A stretch of 64,000 nt of DNA from a virus. Position 1 is the stretch's first letter. Each line of letters opens with the position of its first letter. Shown here one piece after another: positions 34,694 to 41,694 of the stretch. Made by a program: the position numbers and the translations under genes. The DNA lies in IMG/VR virus record IMGVR_UViG_3300048033_001554, positions 20,354 through 84,353 of that record; one strand, written 5' to 3'. The notes under the pieces are model-generated. The model did no database searches, had not been told where the DNA came from, and saw only the letters and a list, made by a program, of their open reading frames with translations.

Positions 34694-36117
34694 TAGAAAA
34701 ATCCTTCAAGAGTAGATCCAACTTGCTTAGGCTCTTTAATTTCATTTTGTCTTCCATCAACAAGAGTATAAGCCTTTTCAAGTAGTACACTGCCGGGAGT
34801 TGAAACAATAATTTCCCCGCGTTCACGACGTTCTCGAGCACTTGGAAAGTAACTCGAAATCCTATCTATAAAATCTACTTTATCATGTCTTTTACCTTTT
34901 GTCAACACAAAATCTAAGAATTTTGGACCAAGGACTTCAATATCATTAAACTTGTAAATTAGTTCACGGCATGCTTCAGTACGAGCTTTCCATTCCTTAG
35001 GATTATTAGCAATACGGTTCAATTCAGCAGCAAGTTCTTCTTCCTTAGTAGCTTCTGAAATAAGTGGACCATAATATTCTCCCCACTTTTTACCTTCAGG
35101 AGATACAGCGTTTTCAGCAAAGTGACGGCTAATAACAGGTAGAGACAATAGGAATGATTCAATTACTGTATATTCCATGCGGTGGCCATACTCTTTTGGA
35201 TCGCCAAGACGGTAACCACACCATGCAGCCATAGAAGAACCAAGTTCACCCATGCCAAAATCATACTTATAACCATCGTACGCAGTAATTGTAGTACCGG
35301 TCTTTTCTTTCTCTTTACCTGGGAGGTAATGTTCGCCAGCTGAGTTTGTTCCAATGAACCTAATTTTTGGCTGATAAGATTTATGGTATGGAGCTGGATC
35401 TGTTGCAAGAGTTTTAGAATCAGGATCTCCAATAGAAGAAATAGAACGTTCACAACCCATCAAGGTAAGATCCCATTCATTTTTCAAAAATGGTTCAATA
35501 CGGCAAATCATTCCTGGATCTTTAAGTGTTGACATACGACCCATGTACATAAAGTGTTTACGACGTTCTTCAAGGTCAGCACGATATTGATCGTAGTCTC
35601 CTGTACGAACCCAAATAGGATTCTCAAGTAATCTACCTTCAAGGCCAAGATCAGTTGCTAGATAACACTCTTGTGAATACCCTTCAAATGACTGGGTAAT
35701 ACCAATGTCTGCCAAAGCAAACAACTCACCAGCACCGGTTTGGCGATTAATAGTATTTTTAGTAATAGCATGATCGTGTACTACAATAATTGGATCATTA
35801 ATCTCTTCTACAAATTCACGGAATCGATCAATGTATTTCCCATTCTTGCGAGTTGGAAATGAATGCACAATAGCAATATCGCAAGTATTAACCGCATCAA
35901 CCACCGGTTGTACATCTTTTACTTCTTGGTTGCTTTCAACACGAAGCACTTCACCGTGCCATGAAACGTTTTGTGCTCGACCAAATTTTTGTTTGTTATC
36001 AAAATCAATAACCATTGTTTCATGGCCTTGAGATACTAGCCAATCTTCGAAGATATTAGCGCCTTTAGTAACACCACAACCTTCAATGCCTTTTCCAAAG
36101 ATAAAAGCAACCTTCAT
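34693..36117 (-). CDS. agt: DNA alpha-glucosyltransferase, T4 Agt-like
   Basis: 474 residues (T4 Agt: about 400). The N-terminus VAFIFGKGIEGCGVTKGANI, then DWLVSQGHETMVIDF, parallels T4 Agt ICIFMARGLEGCGVTKFS...DWFIKNGHEVTLV, and IIVVHDHAITKNTINRQTGA plus ADIGITQS parallels its YQHDHSVLSLRRNLG...ADVIFSHS. The middle (FMYMGRMSTLKDP) and YTVIESFLLSLPVISRHF are GT-B donor-site features. It likely transfers a hexose from UDP to hydroxymethylcytosine in phage DNA. Strong ribosome site (AAGGAT). The gp42 hydroxymethylase nearby supports the assignment; the sugar and linkage are inferred from T4. Confidence 0.75.
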   Translation of the reverse strand: MKVAFIFGKGIEGCGVTKGANIFEDWLVSQGHETMVIDFDNKQKFGRAQNVSWHGEVLRVESNQEVKDVQPVVDAVNTCDIAIVHSFPTRKNGKYIDRFREFVEEINDPIIVVHDHAITKNTINRQTGAGELFALADIGITQSFEGYSQECYLATDLGLEGRLLENPIWVRTGDYDQYRADLEERRKHFMYMGRMSTLKDPGMICRIEPFLKNEWDLTLMGCERSISSIGDPDSKTLATDPAPYHKSYQPKIRFIGTNSAGEHYLPGKEKEKTGTTITAYDGYKYDFGMGELGSSMAAWCGYRLGDPKEYGHRMEYTVIESFLLSLPVISRHFAENAVSPEGKKWGEYYGPLISEATKEEELAAELNRIANNPKEWKARTEACRELIYKFNDIEVLGPKFLDFVLTKGKRHDKVDFIDRISSYFPSARERRERGEIIVSTPGSVLLEKAYTLVDGRQNEIKEPKQVGSTLEGFF

Positions 36118-36121
36118 AATA

Positions 36122-36451
36122 TTATCCTTCTACAAATTGTTCCCATTTGTTTGGCATACCATCGAACAATTCAGCATCCTCGAGAGGTTCTTTTTGTTCA
36201 TTGATGTTTGGCCAAACCTGAGAGTATTTAGTATTTCTTTCCATCCATATAATCTTATCTGGTTCTGGCAAATCTACGTCAGCAACAATAGCACTAACAG
36301 GACATTCAGGAACGCAAACTCCACAGTCAATACATTCATCAGGATTAATTACTAAAGTATCTTCACCTTCATAAAAACAATCAACTGGACATACAGCAAC
36401 GCAATCGGTGTGTTTACACTTAACACAATTATCCGTTACCAGATAAGTCAT
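36122..36451 (-). CDS. fdxA: 7Fe ferredoxin ([3Fe-4S][4Fe-4S], FdxA type)
   Basis: 109 residues from the ATG at 36451 with GGAGGT upstream. Cys at 9, 12, 17, 21, 25, 40, 43, 46 and 50 reproduce the spacing of Azotobacter-type ferredoxin I shifted by one, including [20 protein letters not shown] and [16 protein letters not shown]. The acidic C-terminal tail ([12 protein letters not shown]) also fits. Low-potential electron carrier. It could serve the cytochrome P450 at 49.7 kb, the flavin halogenase-like protein or the radical-SAM enzymes of this phage; that pairing is inference. Confidence 0.9.
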   Translation of the reverse strand: MTYLVTDNCVKCKHTDCVAVCPVDCFYEGEDTLVINPDECIDCGVCVPECPVSAIVADVDLPEPDKIIWMERNTKYSQVWPNINEQKEPLEDAELFDGMPNKWEQFVEG

Positions 36452-36452
36452 A

Positions 36453-37019
36453 TTATACCTCCAAAAGAGTGATTTGTACACCACTTTCTTTAAACATTAA
36501 AGAACTTTGTTCTTCCCAAATTTCTTGCCAATTACCTTTGTCTGTTTTAGTACTAGGAATTACTACACGCTTAATGCCAGCTTGGATAATGCATTTAGTA
36601 CAAGACGGACAAATAGGTAATCCATAGACATACAATGTAGCATCTTTAACGGCAACACCATTATATAGAGCGTTCATTAATGCATTCATTTCAGCATGGA
36701 TGATACGAGGATATTTTTCCTCCCTACTATTTAGCCTTTCTGGAGTATCCGAAATACCACGAGGAAAGCCATTGTAGCCGGTGGCTAGAATACGTCGTTC
36801 ATCATTAACAATTACAGCACCAATTTTACTTGATGGATCTTTACTCCAACTTGCAATAAGCTCAGCCTGCTCCATGAAACGTCGATCCCATTTAGTAATG
36901 TTATCTTCTACTTCTTTATTCATACGTCGCATGTAGTCTTCGTAAAATTCGTATTCGCCCATGTACTCTTCTTTCTCTTGAAGTTCCATTACATATTGTC
37001 CAATTTTACTCATAATCAT
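36453..37019 (-). CDS. cd: dCMP deaminase
   Basis: 188 residues (T4 Cd: 193). Zinc sites HAEMNAL and [10 protein letters not shown], with [20 protein letters not shown] and [11 protein letters not shown] matching the deoxycytidylate deaminase family. Converts dCMP to dUMP for dTMP synthesis, competing with gp42 for dCMP. Overlaps the gp42 stop (ATGA). Confidence 0.93.
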   Translation of the reverse strand: MIMSKIGQYVMELQEKEEYMGEYEFYEDYMRRMNKEVEDNITKWDRRFMEQAELIASWSKDPSSKIGAVIVNDERRILATGYNGFPRGISDTPERLNSREEKYPRIIHAEMNALMNALYNGVAVKDATLYVYGLPICPSCTKCIIQAGIKRVVIPSTKTDKGNWQEIWEEQSSLMFKESGVQITLLEV

Positions 37020-37693
37020 TTTACTAAGTGGAAATGGCGGCTATACACGTGCAGGTTCATTACTTGCCAGATTAGATCACCTTTCGTAAGTTCATAACCG
37101 AGATCTGCTTCATTTAGATTATCAATAGCACGATCCATAAGATGTTGTGCCCAAGCATAATCATTCTTATAGCCAAAGACTACATCATTTGAACGCATTT
37201 GCGATACCATATGCAGTTTACCATCACGAATATAAAACGTTTGAGCGTTGGTACAGATGAAATCAGACTTACCACCTTCATTGAATTCAACCCAGATAGA
37301 TGGACGGTTATAGATCATTTGAGCACGGCGGCTATCTGGATTTGCAATCAATTCATCAATTGCGTTGTAATATTGATTATAAAACTTTGGTGAGTCTACA
37401 AGATGCCCGTAGTTTGAGTTGATATTACCATGTGCATCAGCTGCATATTTCCAGGCGGCAGGCGGTTCTTTGTCTTTGCCATGGATATCGTTAATGTTAG
37501 TACTTTGGCTTTCATACCAAGCCAATTCAGAATCGATATAAGATTGTACTGGAGTACCAAAGATAGCAGGTTCATCAGCAATAAAGCTTGCGCCTAGAAT
37601 TTCAATTGTTTTAGCACCAGTTTTGTCAGTTGTAAATCGTTCAGCTTTAAGTTCATTAATAAAGTACTGACGAATATCAGTTACAGTTTTCAT
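37016..37693 (-). CDS. 42: dCMP hydroxymethylase gp42
   Basis: 225 residues; T4 gp42 is 246, the difference being a missing C-terminal tail. Near-identity in blocks: DKTGAKTIEILGASFIADEP, GNINSNYG, NPDSRRAQMIYNRPS, MRSNDVVFGYKNDYAW and LHVYSRHF. Catalytic Cys147 (DFICTNAQ) matches T4 Cys148, and Asp178 (KNDYA) matches T4 Asp179, the residue that selects dCMP where thymidylate synthase has Asn. Makes 5-hydroxymethyl-dCMP using methylene-THF. This is the strongest evidence that the phage DNA contains hydroxymethylcytosine. Confidence 0.93.
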   Translation of the reverse strand: MKTVTDIRQYFINELKAERFTTDKTGAKTIEILGASFIADEPAIFGTPVQSYIDSELAWYESQSTNINDIHGKDKEPPAAWKYAADAHGNINSNYGHLVDSPKFYNQYYNAIDELIANPDSRRAQMIYNRPSIWVEFNEGGKSDFICTNAQTFYIRDGKLHMVSQMRSNDVVFGYKNDYAWAQHLMDRAIDNLNEADLGYELTKGDLIWQVMNLHVYSRHFHLVK

Positions 37694-38007
37694 TCCATTT
37701 CCTCCGGTTTAAAGCGATCATCAACGTCAGTGCCTTGCATTTCGCACATAACTAAAATCATAAGTTGTGTAAGAGCATGGTGTGTATGAGGAAGACCACT
37801 TTCGGGATCAGTATCCTCGCCACTAAACCAAGCCAATAGATGACGTTGAATAGAACCATAGTGACGTGAATAAGGAAACTTATTTAGATCCTTACGCCAA
37901 TTGTTTTCACCATACTTTTGAGCACCAAAAGCATAAACTTGCGAAGCCGCAAGGATTACTTCTGGTGGAACAAGGTTAACAGGTGGTTTGCCATTATCAA
38001 ATTTCAT
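37690..38007 (-). CDS. dNTP pyrophosphohydrolase-like protein, candidate dCTPase
   Basis: 105 residues; the ATG at 38007 is chosen for its GGAG site and TAATG overlap with the upstream stop. FGAQKYGENNWRKDLNKFPY, SIQRHLLAWFSGEDTDPESG and LPHTHHALTQLMIL match the dATP/dGTP diphosphohydrolase N-terminal-type domain (MazG-like all-alpha fold; E-D-x-x-x-E-S-G and H-H-A). ATGA overlap with gp42. T4 needs gp56 to remove dCTP so that only HMC enters DNA; this gene is the natural candidate for that job here. The function is inferred from context. Confidence 0.65.
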   Translation of the reverse strand: MKFDNGKPPVNLVPPEVILAASQVYAFGAQKYGENNWRKDLNKFPYSRHYGSIQRHLLAWFSGEDTDPESGLPHTHHALTQLMILVMCEMQGTDVDDRFKPEEME

Positions 38008-38792
38008 TATTTTCTCCAAGTTGAAATATCTTTAGAATTATCATATATGATTTTAGATTGTTCTGGAGTCATTATAAACTGCTTAAGACAGCTTGTCAAC
38101 GGATAATTCCGCAACTTGTTGCCTTTGTTATTATAAACGTAATTATAGCAAGTTTTATGATTAACACAAAGATAAGCTACAGCAAGATCGGTTTCCTTAT
38201 GAGGAACTCTAATAAAGAAAAGTATGTCAACGCCATCAAGTTTTTTCCATTGAGATTGATCAATCCAAAAACCTTGCTCTCTTTGGTTCAACTGAATTGT
38301 TTTAAGCTCGTAAGTAAGCTCGCCAATCATGCCATCTTTTTTGCTGTCATACCAGTCTTCAGAACGTTCGGCTCCGTAAAACTTTTCTATAGCCATTTCG
38401 CCGATGTCACCAATTTTTACCGCGGTGGTTTCTTTTGGCATTGACGGTGTATCTACAAATCCTACTACAGGAATAGTACCCTTTTCTGTAACTTCAAATT
38501 TCTTACTATAGAGCTTAAACAAACCATTGCGATGCATTAGTAATGTTGGAAACCACGGATATCCACTTGAGTTCTTAGCAATTACATTTTTTACTGTAGA
38601 ATGGCGTTGAATATCAGACCAGCTAGAATATTCTGCGACTATTTTGCCTTTTTGCAAAACTCGCAAAGGCTTATTAGACATTTTCCAGTATTTATCCTGC
38701 CCACGGTGATAGTGAAAAATATTAGAAACTTCCGCCGCGGTCAACGGAAGTTCCAGTTCAAAGTATGCTGTTTCAACAAGATCTTCAAGCAT
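38007..38792 (-). CDS. Possible PD-(D/E)XK nuclease
   Basis: 261 residues from the ATG at 38792, which overlaps the upstream gene; a TTG at 38828 would add 12 residues. The C-terminal half has GDIGEMAIEKFYGAERSEDW, YDSKKDGMIGELTYELKT and FWIDQSQWKKLDGVDILFF: an E, a D-rich strand and ExK spaced as in restriction-like PD-(D/E)XK nucleases. No other family recognised. With hydroxymethylated phage DNA, an enzyme that cuts unmodified host DNA would make sense, as T4 DenA and DenB do. The nuclease call is moderate. Confidence 0.5.
   Translation of the reverse strand: MLEDLVETAYFELELPLTAAEVSNIFHYHRGQDKYWKMSNKPLRVLQKGKIVAEYSSWSDIQRHSTVKNVIAKNSSGYPWFPTLLMHRNGLFKLYSKKFEVTEKGTIPVVGFVDTPSMPKETTAVKIGDIGEMAIEKFYGAERSEDWYDSKKDGMIGELTYELKTIQLNQREQGFWIDQSQWKKLDGVDILFFIRVPHKETDLAVAYLCVNHKTCYNYVYNNKGNKLRNYPLTSCLKQFIMTPEQSKIIYDNSKDISTWRK
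38071..38099 (-). promoter_or_regulatory. Consensus sigma70 promoter inside the nuclease-like gene
   Basis: TTGACA (38094-38099), 17 bases, TATAAT (38071-38076), 64 bases upstream of the gene at 37690-38007 and of gp42 beyond it. Confidence 0.7.
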
Positions 38793-39060
38793 TTTTTGTG
38801 TTCCAGTTTTTTTCAAATTGAGTTTCAAAGTGATAGTTATTAGAATTAAGATTCCAAAAACCAGGACAGGATTTTTGTTGTCTGTTGAAATACCAATATT
38901 TGATCAAATCTTTAAGTTTAGGTGATTTTGTATTGATATGACATTTCTCAAGAATTTGAAATAGTTGGTTGAGTTGCGATTCACAGGTTTTATTTTGAGG
39001 ATTAAGTGTAGCGATGAGATAAGCACCGTCAAAGTCGTGACTGAGTTTAGAATTTAACAT
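38785..39060 (-). CDS. Small hypothetical protein
   Basis: 91 residues, good ribosome site (AAGGAG, 8 bases). Polar, Asn/Lys/Gln-rich, helical middle (QLNQLFQILEKCHIN). Its end overlaps the start of the nuclease-like gene. Driven by the promoter at 39085-39113. No family recognised. Confidence 0.6.
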   Translation of the reverse strand: MLNSKLSHDFDGAYLIATLNPQNKTCESQLNQLFQILEKCHINTKSPKLKDLIKYWYFNRQQKSCPGFWNLNSNNYHFETQFEKNWNTKNA

Positions 39061-39084
39061 TGTTGTTTCTCCTTAACAGGATAT

Positions 39085-39113
39085 TTTATAACACATTTAA
39101 AAACGTTTGTCAA
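39085..39113 (-). promoter_or_regulatory. Sigma70-type promoter
   Basis: TTGACA (39108-39113), 17 bases, TATAAA (39085-39090), reading into the gene starting at 39060. Confidence 0.75.
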
Positions 39114-39757
39114 CCGCAAAGTTCATTTTGCCATTCTTTAGGCAGGTTGTTAATAGCTTTTTTCCAACAACGAAGAATGCCGTTTACAAGAGTATCGTAA
39201 GCTTCTTCGTAAGAACGTTCAATAGCGTTAGAAGCTTTCTCTTTAGTCCAGTTGATTTGTAAACAATTAGCAATATTAGCATTTTCGCCGTAATTAGCAA
39301 TCTGCTTAGCACCACGTACCATTACATTAGAAGAGTCTTTTTTATCTACAGACAAAAACCAGTAGTCTTTATTTGGAATATCTGCTTTGTTTTCGTTTAT
39401 CAAATCAACATACTTTTTCCATCCCATCGCAAATGGAATTTGATCAAAATCTAGATCAGTAAGAGCATAAACAAAACCACCTTTAGAAGTAGCGTTATCA
39501 GAACTACCAATAGATGTTTTGATATTAACAGGATGAGTAGTTACACCATCATAGTCGATCACAAACATATCAGCCGAGTGGCGTGGCTTTTCAGTATCGA
39601 TATGTTTACTGAGTGTAGGATGTGATTGAAGAAAACGAATTACTGAACCTTCATCCTGAAGAGAAGCTACGCGACCTTCACCTTCAATTTTTTCAGCAAT
39701 TTTGATTTTTTCTTCTTTAAGAGCTGCTACAACGTCAATTAAGATTTGTGGTGTCAT
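39110..39757 (-). CDS. Possible restriction-type endonuclease (PD-(D/E)XK pattern)
   Basis: 215 residues from the ATG at 39757 (AAGGA upstream). SADMFVIDYDGVTTHPVNIK gives a D...(N)xK strand pair resembling type II restriction enzymes; helices around it (VIRFLQSHPTLSKHID) and a Trp-rich C-terminus. No signal peptide or membrane segment. Consensus promoter just upstream. It is separate from the other nuclease-like gene at 38007-38792. Could degrade host DNA; a restriction-like fold is a guess from the local pattern. Confidence 0.4.
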   Translation of the reverse strand: MTPQILIDVVAALKEEKIKIAEKIEGEGRVASLQDEGSVIRFLQSHPTLSKHIDTEKPRHSADMFVIDYDGVTTHPVNIKTSIGSSDNATSKGGFVYALTDLDFDQIPFAMGWKKYVDLINENKADIPNKDYWFLSVDKKDSSNVMVRGAKQIANYGENANIANCLQINWTKEKASNAIERSYEEAYDTLVNGILRCWKKAINNLPKEWQNELCG

Positions 39758-39786
39758 AATATAATATTCCTTTTGTTGATAAATCA

Positions 39787-39814
39787 ATTATACCATACAA
39801 TCAGAGTTTGTCAA
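39787..39814 (-). promoter_or_regulatory. Consensus sigma70 promoter
   Basis: TTGACA (39809-39814), 16 bases, TATAAT (39787-39792), 30 bases before the ATG at 39757. Confidence 0.8.
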
Positions 39815-39821
39815 CTGTTTT

Positions 39822-40055
39822 TTAGTAGTATTTTTTCTTCCAAGCAGAACCAACAGTAGCAAGACCACTACCGGACAAATACACTTGCCACATGATACGA
39901 GACACTTCAGCTGAGTTCGGAGCCTTAGAGATGTCGTACTGAAGACGTTCTAGAACACGCTGCTTAGTCTTCTTTGGATCTATTAGGTTCACTGCAGCAA
40001 AGCGAGCTTCATTCAGAGGTAGCTTATCTAGCTTTTGTAGCATGTTCATATCCAT
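39822..40055 (-). CDS. Small protein with LPLNEARFA motif
   Basis: 77 residues from the ATG at 40055, which overlaps the upstream stop (TAATG). LDKLPLNEARFAAVNLIDPK, KTKQRVLERL and ISKAPNSAEVSRIMWQVYLS resemble a short protein frequent in cyanophages. Basic Lys/Tyr tail (WKKKYY). Function unknown. Confidence 0.65.
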   Translation of the reverse strand: MDMNMLQKLDKLPLNEARFAAVNLIDPKKTKQRVLERLQYDISKAPNSAEVSRIMWQVYLSGSGLATVGSAWKKKYY

Positions 40056-40177
40056 TAGTCTTCTCCAATCCAAATATTCAAGTGAGCGATAGTTTCATCT
40101 TTACGAGTTACTACATAATCCAAACCAGCTTTTCTTAACGCTGCTTTGAGCTTTTCGAGTTTTTCGTTATCAGACAT
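40055..40177 (-). CDS. 40-residue protein
   Basis: Begins MSDNEKLEKLKAALRKAGL, ends HLNIWIGED. AGGA lies 7 bases upstream and the stop overlaps the next ATG, so it is a translated operon member despite its length. Charged helix followed by a beta strand; function unknown. Confidence 0.6.
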   Translation of the reverse strand: MSDNEKLEKLKAALRKAGLDYVVTRKDETIAHLNIWIGED

Positions 40178-40185
40178 TGATTATC

Positions 40186-40440
40186 CTATCGTGTGTAAAC
40201 GTAAACGTCAGCAGTAGTAGCCATACCAAGTGGCAAAGACTGATGGAAGCGACGTGAAGGGCGAGGACCGCGACCTTGAAGTTTTACATACATTTGATCA
40301 CTAAACAATCTGTTGCTTTGCTTAACAAGCTGACGAAGCTCTGCAACCAATTCTGCATCTTTTCCAACTGGACGACCGTCTTTCATTTCAACAGTAAAAC
40401 GGTAAGCATCTGAGGTGCGGTTTGTAGAAGTGAATTTCAT
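40186..40440 (-). CDS. Small basic protein
   Basis: 84 residues: DAYRFTVEMKDGRPVGKDAE, then a helix (LVAELRQLVKQSNRL) and an Arg-rich stretch (GRGPRPSRRFHQS). First gene after the promoter at 40471-40499; good AAGGA site. Possibly nucleic-acid binding by composition; not recognised. Confidence 0.6.
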   Translation of the reverse strand: MKFTSTNRTSDAYRFTVEMKDGRPVGKDAELVAELRQLVKQSNRLFSDQMYVKLQGRGPRPSRRFHQSLPLGMATTADVYVYTR

Positions 40441-40470
40441 GATGTATTCCTTATTTGATTTGATAAGACT

Positions 40471-40499
40471 ATATTATATCATACTAGAACGAATGTCAA
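40471..40499 (-). promoter_or_regulatory. Sigma70-type promoter
   Basis: TTGACA (40494-40499) in a GTTGACATTC context. The -10 is TAATAT with 17-base spacing (40471-40476) or TATAAT with 15. The transcript start region TCTTATCAAAT is shared with the promoters at 40980 and 41657. Confidence 0.65.
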
Positions 40500-40512
40500 C
40501 AGTTAATTTCAT

Positions 40513-40689
40513 TTAATTTGAAATATTTTTTGTAACACTCTTAGTTGCATTTGATTTAGTACTGCATTTTTCACAGTAGTGATACTTATCTTCGTGTTTA
40601 ATGCCGGTGGCAATGATAACATCACATCCGTTACAGAGCAATGCACCACGACCTCCATTAAATTTCACTTGTGCTTTTTTGAAACTCAT
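40513..40689 (-). CDS. Small zinc-ribbon protein
   Basis: 58 residues, missed by length cut-offs. CNGC (residues 19-22) and CEKC (39-42) form a zinc ribbon; the rest is polar and basic. The ATG overlaps the upstream stop (ATGA). Possible regulator or host-takeover factor by type; function unknown. Confidence 0.65.
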   Translation of the reverse strand: MSFKKAQVKFNGGRGALLCNGCDVIIATGIKHEDKYHYCEKCSTKSNATKSVTKNISN

Positions 40690-40949
40690 CCTTTCATACC
40701 CAACTTCATAAACTCAGTTGCCTCATCGGCAGTTACACCTGAAGTTTTAAGAATATCTTGAACCTTTGAAGGACCAAAGATAGCTCCTACACGAGTAAGA
40801 GTATCGCCAAAAGAAGCCATTCGATTGTAACGACCAATTTCAGCATCCTTCAAACCTTTCATAGGAGTGGTTGCTGCGATATCCATTAGACGACGGCCAA
40901 TGCCAGCAAGTTTGATTTCGTTTGGAGTTGGATCATAGTAGCTTTTCAT
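40686..40949 (-). CDS. Small hypothetical protein
   Basis: 87 residues from the ATG at 40949 (AGGTG upstream); longer frames run through the promoter. Helical, basic: NEIKLAGIGRRLMDIAATTP, RYNRMASFGDTLTRVGAIFG, DEATEFMKLGMKG. Driven by the perfect promoter at 40980-41008. Not recognised. Confidence 0.6.
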   Translation of the reverse strand: MKSYYDPTPNEIKLAGIGRRLMDIAATTPMKGLKDAEIGRYNRMASFGDTLTRVGAIFGPSKVQDILKTSGVTADEATEFMKLGMKG

Positions 40950-40979
40950 AATGTTCACCTTTTTTGATTTGATAAGATA

Positions 40980-41008
40980 ATTATAAACAATTTGAGAGTG
41001 AATGTCAA
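40980..41008 (-). promoter_or_regulatory. Perfect-consensus sigma70 promoter
   Basis: TTGACA (41003-41008), 17 bases, TATAAT (40980-40985). The downstream sequence TATCTTATCAAAT is shared with the promoter at 41657-41685. Confidence 0.85.
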
Positions 41009-41027
41009 CGGTTATTTTCAATTATTT

Positions 41028-41249
41028 TCAATTAATTTCTTCTACAGTAACTCGGTAAGATTTGCCATTAAAATCAGTGACTACAATGGTCCTCTTAGTA
41101 GACAGAAAGTAACCTTCAGTAGGATGTAGATCCATAGATGGATTACCTACATGTTCTAGAATAGCGTCTCCGGTGCTCTCTGCATCAATCATTTCACGCT
41201 TTAGCAGTACACTAATGATATCTGCAATGTAATCACAATATGCTAACAT
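41028..41249 (-). CDS. Small hypothetical protein
   Basis: 73 residues, helical start (YCDYIADIISVLLKREMID) and beta end (TIVVTDFNGKSYRVTVEEIN). Two bases downstream of the next gene's stop, so co-transcribed with it. Function unknown. Confidence 0.6.
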   Translation of the reverse strand: MLAYCDYIADIISVLLKREMIDAESTGDAILEHVGNPSMDLHPTEGYFLSTKRTIVVTDFNGKSYRVTVEEIN

Positions 41250-41251
41250 AA

Positions 41252-41626
41252 TTAAGCCGCCATCTTAGGGTTAAAGGAAAATGCTACGAAACCAACCGGA
41301 GCAACCACTGCGCATTGACCTTCTTCGTCAACAATGACATCACCAACAGACAAGGAAGACATACGAGACAGACGTTCGATGTTTTCTTCTGGACCAATAT
41401 TGCCAACTTCGAAGCAATCGTTATAGTCATTGGCTGTGATGTTTGCAACATGAGTGTAAAGGCCGGTTTCAAATGCGTCAGAAGCAATACCACCAATTTT
41501 GTGGCCATCAAAGTCCATCATCATTTTCAATTTGGCTGATTGAGCTGGGACAGCATCATGGCCTTCAGCATTTATAAGGTCGATTTGAGCTTCTGTCAGC
41601 TGGATCTGGTAAATTGCAAATTTCAT
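41252..41626 (-). CDS. Hypothetical protein
   Basis: 124 residues from the ATG at 41626 with AAGG upstream; a GTG three codons earlier has no site. Begins MKFAIYQIQLTEAQIDLINA; later MMMDFDGHKIGGIASDAFE and VGDVIVDEEGQCAVVAPVGF. The segment resembles proteins common in marine phages. Function unknown; driven by the promoter at 41657-41685. Confidence 0.65.
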   Translation of the reverse strand: MKFAIYQIQLTEAQIDLINAEGHDAVPAQSAKLKMMMDFDGHKIGGIASDAFETGLYTHVANITANDYNDCFEVGNIGPEENIERLSRMSSLSVGDVIVDEEGQCAVVAPVGFVAFSFNPKMAA

Positions 41627-41656
41627 GTTTGACACCTTTTTTCATTTGATAAGATA

Positions 41657-41685
41657 ATTATATATCATCTAAAAACGAATGTCAA
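41657..41685 (-). promoter_or_regulatory. Perfect-consensus sigma70 promoter
   Basis: TTGACA (41680-41685), 17 bases, TATAAT (41657-41662), with the shared GTTGACATTC -35 context and downstream TATCTTATCAAAT. Confidence 0.85.
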
Positions 41686-41694
41686 CAACTTTTT

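Noticed and set aside
34877-34905. TGTCAA at 34900 as a sigma70 -35 element
   Set aside because: No -10-like hexamer at 16-18 bases; it is coding sequence.
37016-37693. Thymidylate synthase
   Set aside because: Same superfamily, but Asp178 replaces the dUMP-selecting Asn and the sequence follows T4 gp42 block by block.
38793-38828. TTG start at 38828 for the nuclease-like gene
   Set aside because: No ribosome site precedes it; the ATG at 38792 overlaps the upstream gene as other genes in this genome do.
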